NCBI GenBank assembly: GCA_002291945.1
Contig: DBAZ01000066.1
Coordinates: 1-13,278, forward strand
Direction: 5' to 3'
DNA: 13,278 bases
Source: Tepidimonas sp. UBA997
GTDB taxonomy: Bacteria; Pseudomonadota; Gammaproteobacteria; Burkholderiales; Burkholderiaceae_C
Position 1 is the first letter of the stretch. Each line of letters begins with the position of its first letter. The notes beneath the pieces were generated by a model. That model searched no databases. It was not told the DNA's origin and saw only the letters and a list, made by a program, of their open reading frames with translations. The position numbers and the translations under genes are program-made. Shown piece after piece: positions 1 to 4,506 of this stretch.

Positions 1-728
1 CGATCCTCCAATTGGGCGGTGGCGTTTGCGCTACCTCGGCGCGGGCTCTTGGTGAAGAAGCCGTCGAGCGCAGCGATACTCGGGTTGGCGGGCAGCACCG
101 CCAGAAACTTGCCAGCCAGCGCATCGTCGGCATCGTCGCGGGTCTGCCACATGGCCAGAAACTGCGCGCGGCTGTAGGTGCGGCTGCCTAGGCTCGGGTC
201 GGCCAGCCACACGGTGTCATTGCCGATGCCGCGCAGTACGCTGAAATGATCGACCCGGCGGTGCTTGACATAGACGATGACCGGCATCTTCAGCCGCACA
301 AGCTGCTCCCAGCTCGCCGCAAAACCCTGTGCCCGGAAACCGAACTGCGGCAAGGCGCGCGCCATGTCCGCGAAGCTCGCCCGGCCATCGCCCTTGTCCA
401 TGGCCTTGAGCAGGGCTTCTTCGGTGACGTTCTGGCCGTAGAGGTTGTTGAGCAAGGTGGCCAGCGACGACGCGCCGCAGGAATGGTCCAGGTCCTGCTT
501 GACGATGCCCGCGTCGCGCAGGGTCTTCCAGCTCTTGACGGGAATGTGGCCGTGCGCGGAGTGGGTGACGACGAGGACGCCTTCGGCGCGGGGCGTCGGG
601 GTCGCGCCCGCAGCACCGGTCGTGTTCACAGCGCCGGTTGTGTCCGCCGCCGCTGCGGTGCTGGTGAAGGCCGGTGCAACGGCCAGTGCAAAGGCCAGTG
701 CAGCCGCCGCAATGAGGCGCGGGATCAC
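1..728 (-). CDS. Sec-exported C39-family cysteine peptidase (C-terminus beyond the window)
   Basis: This is a probable periplasmic peptidase of the C39 (double-glycine leader) fold, seen for 242 codons and open at the left edge. The GTG start at 728 is preceded by GAGGA eight bases upstream and lies 10 nt after the stop of the YIP1-like frame, so the two are probably co-transcribed. The first ~28 residues form a signal peptide (positive MIPR, a long Ala/Leu stretch, then Ala-rich cleavage sites). The catalytic set of C39 is present: Gln78 and Cys84 in VKQDLDHSCGAS (Q-x5-C spacing), His161 in RVDHFSVL, and Asp177 in WLADPSLG. No ABC-transporter membrane or ATPase part is visible, unlike bacteriocin exporters such as LagD or CvaB. 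FapD of the Pseudomonas amyloid system is a known stand-alone periplasmic relative. The likely substrate is the double-glycine precursor encoded at 2970-2511 (inference). The last ~29 visible codons are repeated at 4338-4424. Confidence 0.85.
   Translation of the reverse strand, partial: MIPRLIAAAALAFALAVAPAFTSTAAAADTTGAVNTTGAAGATPTPRAEGVLVVTHSAHGHIPVKSWKTLRDAGIVKQDLDHSCGASSLATLLNNLYGQNVTEEALLKAMDKGDGRASFADMARALPQFGFRAQGFAASWEQLVRLKMPVIVYVKHRRVDHFSVLRGIGNDTVWLADPSLGSRTYSRAQFLAMWQTRDDADDALAGKFLAVLPANPSIAALDGFFTKSPRRGSANATAQLED
8..94 (-). repeat. Direct repeat copy 1, inside the 3' part of the C39 gene
   Basis: These 87 bp match 4338-4424 in the same orientation with 7 mismatches by my hand count (about 92%). 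They encode the peptidase segment containing PANPSIAALDGFFTK. The copies are about 4.3 kb apart and bracket the whole accessory locus. Confidence 0.85.
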
Positions 729-738
729 GGCGTCGTCC

Positions 739-1316
739 TCAGCCCAGGCTCTGCGGCCCCGCACTTGCTGGCGGCGCAATGACCCCGAGCATGGCCAGCG
801 CGATGCCCAGCGCCACGAACACCACCCCGATGGCGAGCATGGCCGGAATCAGGCTGATGACGATACCGGCGATGCTGTAGCCCAGGCTGGCTCTGGGGAT
901 GGCACCCGAGAGGGCGTTGGCCCCCACCCATACCGAGTACAGCCACAGCGGCAGGGTCAAGAGCGGCGGCACGCCCAGCGCGATGAGTCCCGCGCTGAGC
1001 AGGCTGGCGATGAACCACGAGGCGGCGATGAGGTTGAACAGATTGCCCTGTCCGTCCAGCGGGTGCCGCGCTTGAGCCACCACCTGAGCATGCCGAGAAT
1101 GATGAAAAACCCCAGCCATGTCGTGATCAGGCCCAGCAGCAGGGCAAACCACAGCGGCGGTGCAGGCAGGTCGGGCGGCGCGGCGCGAAAGCTCGGGTCA
1201 AGGCCCAGCAGCAGGCCCATGAGCGTAAGGGCCAGCACGGCTTGCCAGCGCGGGTAGTCGAAGCGCGAAAAGGGCAGTTCGCGCAGGAGGAAGAGGGAGA
1301 GGGAGGGTTTGAGCAT
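739..1316 (-). pseudogene. YIP1-like integral membrane protein, split by one frameshift
   Basis: Two overlapping minus frames add up to one membrane protein. Frame A starts at ATG 1316 (MLKPSLSLFLLRELPFSRF) and gives transmembrane segments around WQAVLALTLMGLLLGL and LWFALLLGLITTWLGFFIIL. Frame B takes over near 1057 and continues as DGQGNLFNLIAASWFIASLL with two or three more helices before the TGA at 739. Restoring one base, for example a third G in CTGGACGG at about 1056-1058, gives a continuous product of about 192 residues. Helix number and spacing recall the YIP1 family of small bacterial inner-membrane proteins, but this is recognition by look. An AGGAG lies rather far (about 12 nt) upstream of the ATG. 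The stop lies 10 nt before the C39 peptidase start. It may be a real inactivating mutation or a homopolymer sequencing error. Confidence 0.65.
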
Positions 1317-1403
1317 GGGGTTATCGGCTCCTATCGTGTTTGAGTCTTTTTGCCAGCGCCGTCAAACTGCGTGAGAAAAACGATAATCGAAGACGCTGCG
1401 AGG

Positions 1404-1643
1404 TCATGCAGAGGTTTCGAAGTAGTTTTTTGCTATTGTATCGAGTACTCTTGGCGTACCATCAGCCTTGACATCCTCCAATTCAACCACTTGATCGATC
1501 TCGATCAAGACCTCATCCGATTGTTTGTAGTGTTCGATAATCACATGTTCAGCCATCACGATGTCAGAGGCATAAACCACTTGATTGGCGTAATGAGGGC
1601 CAATAGAATCTTTTGCCAAAACTGTCACACCAAAAACATACAT
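1404..1643 (-). CDS. Small unknown protein, tandem paralogue B
   Basis: This encodes a 79-residue soluble protein of no family I recognise. The ATG at 1643 is chosen because AAGGAGG sits seven bases upstream; an in-frame start 7 codons further up would overlap the previous gene. It is about 53% identical (40 of about 76 positions by hand count, no gaps) to the protein encoded just upstream at 1897-1661. Shared blocks include GHYN-type spacing near residues 15-20, VVYA, and SDEVLIEIDQVVELEDVKAD against SDEILIEFDQAVQLDDIHAE, then GxPRxL. It is acidic, with predicted alternating strand and helix, no signal peptide and no membrane segment, so probably cytoplasmic. The gene lies 17 nt after its paralogue and is AT-rich compared with the housekeeping genes. 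Confidence 0.75.
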   Translation of the reverse strand: MYVFGVTVLAKDSIGPHYANQVVYASDIVMAEHVIIEHYKQSDEVLIEIDQVVELEDVKADGTPRVLDTIAKNYFETSA

Positions 1644-1660
1644 CTTACAGCCTCCTTGCC

Positions 1661-1897
1661 TCACACTTGATCAAAATAAATCTTTCCCTGTGTTTCGAGT
1701 ATTCTAGGACTGCCTTCTGCATGAATATCATCTAGTTGAACGGCTTGGTCAAACTCAATCAGGATTTCATCAGATTTTTGATAATGCTGAATAATCAATT
1801 GATCTGCAAGCTCAAGGTCTTGAGCATAAACCGTATGATTGACATAGTGCTCACCAACTGCGTCTTTGGCCTTTACAGTAATGCCATAACAATTCAT
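1661..1897 (-). CDS. Small unknown protein, tandem paralogue A
   Basis: This encodes a 78-residue acidic protein (MNCYGITVKAKDAVGEHYVN...) with a GGAGG four bases before the ATG at 1897. It is the upstream member of a tandem duplication with the gene at 1643-1404; the two share an ungapped alignment over nearly the full length. Conserved positions include G-x-T-V, AKD, the H-Y-x-N pair, SDE, DQ-x-V, PR-x-L and a final YF, which points to a common fold kept under selection. No signal peptide or transmembrane segment is visible. A TATAGT hexamer at 1917-1912 could be a -10 box, but I see no good -35 at the right distance. Possible roles include an immunity or accessory function of the neighbouring secreted-peptide genes, but nothing in the sequence proves it. 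Confidence 0.75.
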   Translation of the reverse strand: MNCYGITVKAKDAVGEHYVNHTVYAQDLELADQLIIQHYQKSDEILIEFDQAVQLDDIHAEGSPRILETQGKIYFDQV

Positions 1898-1918
1898 AAA
1901 GCCTCCATTTGACTATAT

Positions 1919-2188
1919 TTAAGATACTAAAAACCGTTGATCAATTACAATCGTACTGCCGGCAATTATGCCATCAATACATATTTCTTGGGGCGCATTT
2001 TTTGGTGCTATCGGCGAGTGATCATTCCCCCAAAAAAACTCGAATCGGCCATACTTCTTGTAAATTATCACGAATAGATTAACCGTATTGCCTGCAATGC
2101 GATATTCAAACTGACCTTGCCCACGAAGGACGGATTGAATTGCATTTCTACCGTGACCGGCACCGCTGTAGCTTTGATGGCCACTTTT
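1919..2188 (-). pseudogene. Degenerate or frameshifted reading frame, unknown family
   Basis: One frame is open for 89 codons, from just after a TGA at 2191 to the TAA at 1921-1919, but it has no ATG and no ribosome site. Its translation looks protein-like: GRNAIQSVLRGQGQFEYRIA, then NTVNLFVIIYKKYGRFEFFW, GNDHSP, a hydrophobic end and FLVS. A second frame over the upstream half is also protein-like (EKVAIKATAVPVTVEMQFNP...) and ends in TGA after about 43 codons. The simplest reading is one gene with a frameshift near 2100-2130, or the 3' end of a truncated larger gene. I recognise no domain. It is AT-rich like its neighbours. Confidence 0.45.
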
Positions 2189-2206
2189 TCAACGGCCTGT
2201 TAATGC

Positions 2207-2455
2207 TCACTTTTGGCGCTTCTTAAAATAGTAGAAACCTAGCATAAGCAGTCCGGCAAAAATTCCAAAGGATGCGGCTCGTAAAACATCGAACAACAAG
2301 CCATATTCCCATGGAAAAAAGAAGTGAAACGCAATGAAGCCCAGTCCTGAAAAAATTGAAAATGGATAGATAAAGAGCTTCCATGCCGCCCATTTTTTTT
2401 GAGCTGCGTATTCCAGCATGGCTCCTGCAATGCCGCCAGCAATTCCTTCAAACAT
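2207..2455 (-). CDS. Small two-helix membrane protein, unknown function
   Basis: This encodes 82 residues starting MFEGIAGGIAGAML. The ATG at 2455 is preferred over an in-frame TTG at 2470 because GAAGGAG lies eight bases before the ATG. A short Gly/Ala-rich N-terminal segment precedes two clear transmembrane helices, one around LFIYPFSIFSGLGFIAFHFF and one around AASFGIFAGLLMLGFYYF, ending with the basic tail KKRQK. It lies directly after the terminator that follows the secreted precursor gene, with its ribosome site a few bases beyond the stem. Small basic-tailed membrane proteins next to bacteriocin-like precursors are often immunity proteins, so that is a candidate role by position only. 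No homologue is recognised. Confidence 0.7.
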   Translation of the reverse strand: MFEGIAGGIAGAMLEYAAQKKWAAWKLFIYPFSIFSGLGFIAFHFFFPWEYGLLFDVLRAASFGIFAGLLMLGFYYFKKRQK

Positions 2456-2473
2456 GCCGCACTCCTTCAAGAG

Positions 2474-2506
2474 AAAACCGCGAAGGTAGTACTCCGTCGC
2501 GGTTTT
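2474..2506 (-). terminator. Intrinsic terminator after the double-glycine precursor gene
   Basis: A perfect 10-bp inverted repeat pairs 2474-2483 (AAAACCGCGA on plus) with 2497-2506 (TCGCGGTTTT) around a 13-nt loop. On the minus strand it begins 4 nt after the TAA of the precursor and ends in TTTTCTCTT. The A/T arms make it usable in either direction. The ribosome site of the next gene follows within a few bases. Confidence 0.8.
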
Positions 2507-2510
2507 TCAA

Positions 2511-2970
2511 TTAACGACGTGATGGGTTATTTACTCGACTCACACCAAAATTGGTTGCCAGCATATTTGGGCGCCACGCAACATTGCCAGCAAACCCGCC
2601 ACCAGAGGCTCGAATCAATGCGCCACCAACGCCACCTGTCAATGCACCAGTTCCAGTTGCGATAGCTGCGCTACGGAATGTCATATTACGACCATGAGAT
2701 AGAGCATGTGCCCCAAAACCAATTGCTCCTCCAATCGCAAAATTCATCCAAGCCCCCTCCGTCTCCCGCATCTCCTGCTGCGACAGCGCCGCCAGTTGCA
2801 TCGGCTGGCCCGCCTCCTGCTCGAACATCGCCTGGATGTCGGCGTCAGAAAAGGCCGCCGTCGTGGTCGGCTGTGCACCGACCGCTTCGATGACCGCTTC
2901 ACTGGCCCAGGCATTGGCCGACAGCATCCCGGCCGCAGCCAGGGCAATAACGGTGTGTTTCAGTTGGCAT
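2511..2970 (-). CDS. Secreted precursor with Sec signal plus double-glycine leader (bacteriocin-like); frameshift at codon 2
   Basis: An ATG at 2970 has an ideal GGAAGGAG six bases upstream but leads into the wrong frame: ATGCCAACTG. Removing one C gives MQLKHTVIALAAAGMLSANA, a perfect signal peptide with cleavage expected after AWA (residue 22). As read, the long frame opens only at TTG 3005. Corrected length is 152 residues. After the signal comes an acidic stretch (FSDADIQAMFEQEAGQPMQL), then LSQQEMRETEGA, which matches the double-glycine leader rule exactly: Leu -12, Ser -11, Glu -8, Met -7, Thr -4, Gly -2, Ala -1. Cleavage after Ala73 would release about 79 residues starting WMNFAIGGAIGFG, rich in Gly/Ala with several GxxxG-type spacings and ending in basic PSRR. 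This is the composition of pore-forming class II bacteriocins or Gly-rich secreted peptides. The nearby C39 peptidase is the expected processing enzyme (inference). Confidence 0.7.
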
Positions 2971-3005
2971 AATGAACTCCTTCCGATTGAACCATACAAC
3001 AACAA

Positions 3006-3089
3006 GCCTCGCTGAACTCCCGAGGCACCTTTTGGCAGTGCTGCTACACCGCCAAACCTTGGGCGGGCCGCTGTTTCCTTCGGCCCGCC
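3006..3089 (-). other. Cluster of three hairpins between barrel and precursor genes
   Basis: The 173-nt gap between the barrel stop (3144) and the precursor start (2970) contains three inverted repeats: 3062-3070 with 3081-3089 (GGCGGGCCG, 9 bp perfect, 10-nt loop), 3031-3036 with 3051-3056 (TTTGGC, 6 bp), and 3006-3011 with 3021-3026 (GCCTCG, 6 bp, 9-nt loop). None is followed by a good U-run on the minus strand, so an RNA-stability, attenuation or processing role fits better than simple termination. Confidence 0.5.
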
Positions 3090-3143
3090 GCATTCTTTTG
3101 CTCTCTGCCTCTTCCCCCCCTGCCCCGGCTTGCCCGCGCATCG

Positions 3144-4055
3144 TCAGCGCAAGGTGTAGAGCCAGTTCGCCCGCAACTCCGCGCCACTTGTTCCGGAGAC
3201 GTTGGCCTTGGCGGTGAGGTTGAGCGTGTTGCCGCGGGCTATGCCGTAGCCCACGCCCAGCAGCAGGTTGGTGGCGGTGCGGGTCATGCCCTGGGCTTGT
3301 CCGTCCAGGCGGTCGGCCTGGCGGCGCGTCCATTGCACGCCGGTGGTCAGCGTCACGCGGTCGTTGACCGCAAAGCCCACGGCAGGGTTGAGCAGCAGCA
3401 GGTTGCCGGGCCGATAGTCCTGCGGGCCGTCCCGGCGCGTCTGGTTGAAGCGGTAGGCACCCGTGAGCGAGAAGACGATCGGATCGATGGCCTGGTAGGT
3501 GGTCACGCCCAGCAGGGCGGACTTGAAGTGTGCCGTGCGCTGGCGATGCCGCTCGGCGAGGGCGACTTCGGCAAAGCCCAGCAGGGCGGGCGTGTCGTCG
3601 TCCTTCTTGAACTGGATGTTGACGCCGGCCCAGGCGTCGGCAAAGCGGCTGTCGCGGCTGCGGCTGGTGCCTTCGACGGTGCTGGCGCGCTGGCTGTTGG
3701 AAAGAACGCTTGCGCGGGCATACAGCTCGGTCTTGGCGGTGAGGCCGTAGCGCAGGCCTAGGCTGCCGACCAGGGTGTCGCTGTTGACGAGGCGTTCGCC
3801 CACCAGTGCGGGCAGGGCAACGAAGGCGGTGGGGCCGGTTTGCACCACGATGGGCTCGCCAGTGGAGACGCCCGAGCGTTCGCTGTTGGCGTAGGTGGCC
3901 GACAGGTCGAGCCTGAGCTTGCCCTGGTCGGTGATCAGGTCTTCGACGGTGAGCGGCAGATCGGCCCGGGCCGGGGCGGACAGCACGCAAAGGGCCACAG
4001 CCGCACCTACAGTCGTACCTACAGTCGTACGCGGCGCGAAACGATACCAAGACAT
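3144..4055 (-). CDS. Outer-membrane beta-barrel protein (putative exporter of the precursor)
   Basis: This encodes 303 residues. The ATG at 4055 has AGGGAG four bases upstream and about 31 nt of leader from the predicted promoter. Residues 1-31 form a Sec signal peptide ending APARA, followed by LPLTVEDLITDQGKLRLDLS. The remainder alternates polar and hydrophobic residues in repeated strands with tight turns (LVGSLGLRYGLTAKTELYAR, LLGVTTYQAIDPIVFSLTGA, VGFAVNDRVTLTTGVQWT, NLLLGVGYGI) and ends in an aromatic-containing terminal strand, LRANWLYTLR. This is typical of outer-membrane barrels of the transporter/phenol-meta-pathway type. The size would suit a barrel of about twelve strands, comparable to the pore part of FapF. 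It is the first gene after the promoter and lies directly upstream of the precursor gene, so export of that peptide is a reasonable inference. Family is moderately sure; substrate is inferred. Confidence 0.8.
   Translation of the reverse strand: MSWYRFAPRTTVGTTVGAAVALCVLSAPARADLPLTVEDLITDQGKLRLDLSATYANSERSGVSTGEPIVVQTGPTAFVALPALVGERLVNSDTLVGSLGLRYGLTAKTELYARASVLSNSQRASTVEGTSRSRDSRFADAWAGVNIQFKKDDDTPALLGFAEVALAERHRQRTAHFKSALLGVTTYQAIDPIVFSLTGAYRFNQTRRDGPQDYRPGNLLLLNPAVGFAVNDRVTLTTGVQWTRRQADRLDGQAQGMTRTATNLLLGVGYGIARGNTLNLTAKANVSGTSGAELRANWLYTLR
4006..4029 (-). repeat. Perfect 12-bp tandem repeat in the barrel signal-peptide region
   Basis: The unit CCTACAGTCGTA occurs twice, head to tail (4006-4017, 4018-4029). 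It encodes the doubled TTVG at residues 10-17 of the barrel protein, in frame, so copy changes would lengthen or shorten the start of the signal peptide without breaking the gene. Confidence 0.9.
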
Positions 4056-4092
4056 GACACTCCCTGTGAATCAGCTATTGATGTTTTGCGAC

Positions 4093-4121
4093 TTTATCGT
4101 GCCCCCCCCCCCGCTTGTCAA
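4093..4121 (-). promoter_or_regulatory. Sigma70-type promoter with an 11-bp poly-C spacer (possibly phase-variable)
   Basis: On the minus strand TTGACA (4121-4116) matches the -35 consensus fully and GATAAA (4098-4093) matches the -10 at four of six positions. The spacer is exactly 17 nt (4115-4099) and contains 11 consecutive G:C pairs (plus-strand C 4102-4112). Start of transcription would fall near 4086. Slippage in this tract would move the spacing away from 17 and change promoter strength, as known for Neisseria porA and opc. Confidence 0.7.
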
Positions 4122-4194
4122 GTGACATTGCTGCGATACTTTTGCGACAAAACGTCGCACCGGTTTCTTGTCGGGCGATTCCGGGCGCTACGGC

Positions 4195-4320
4195 CGCCGC
4201 AACCCCGATCGTCGATCCAGAACCAGTCATCGCGATGGGGCACCGAGGCGAAGGCGTCCTCCGGGGCTTCCCTGGACTGCCCGGTAGGGTATAGCTCAGA
4301 TGAACAGCGCCGCCCGATCA
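4195..4320 (-). pseudogene. Remnant of a protein with a PHRDDWFWIDDR motif
   Basis: A minus-strand frame reads APEDAFASVPHRDDWFWIDDR between about 4203 and 4265, then continues into sequence that does not look like protein. I associate a closely similar VPYR-x-x-WFWIDDRD motif with the C-terminal part of some hypothetical bacterial proteins, but this comes from memory and could not be checked. No start or ribosome site belongs to it. With the neighbouring peptidase fragment it makes 4130-4500 look like a scar of older genes. The rest of the 4122-4506 stretch holds no intact gene that I can support. Confidence 0.3.
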
Positions 4321-4424
4321 GGGTGGCGTGCGAAACGCCAATTGGGCGGTGGCGTTTGCGCTTTGTCGGCGCGGGGTCTTGGTGAAGAAGCCGTCGAGCG
4401 CAGCGGTAGCCGGGTTGGCGGGCA
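4318..4424 (-). pseudogene. C-terminal fragment of a second C39-type peptidase gene
   Basis: The frame PANPATAALDGFFTKTPRRQ, then SANATAQLAFRTPP and a stop at 4320-4318, repeats the visible end of the C39 peptidase (PANPSIAALDGFFTKSPRRG, SANATAQLED) with four replacements up to the point of divergence. Upstream of 4424 similarity ends abruptly, and no Cys or His catalytic region is present. It is therefore a severed tail, from a duplication or a recombination event that deleted the rest. Confidence 0.65.
4338..4424 (-). repeat. Direct repeat copy 2, downstream of the antiporter gene
   Basis: This is the partner of 8-94, in the same orientation and 87 bp long. Mismatches cluster at the divergent codons and do not disturb the frame. 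It marks the upstream edge of the accessory locus. Confidence 0.85.
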
Positions 4425-4506
4425 TCGTGTGACGATACTTGACGTGGAGAGACTTCTGTACCAAGAGTGGCGCGACGTTGGACAAGAGCTGCATACATAG
4501 CATTGC

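Noticed and set aside
1350..1670. A plus-strand ORF opposite paralogue B
   Set aside because: Paralogue B has a strong ribosome site and a homologous neighbour; the opposite frame has neither.
2899..4050. A 383-codon minus-strand frame overlapping the barrel gene
   Set aside because: It is a high-GC shadow frame, very rich in Arg/Pro/Gly with no domain; the barrel frame has a signal peptide, ribosome site and strand pattern. Its last 23 codons are only the out-of-frame reading from the precursor ATG.
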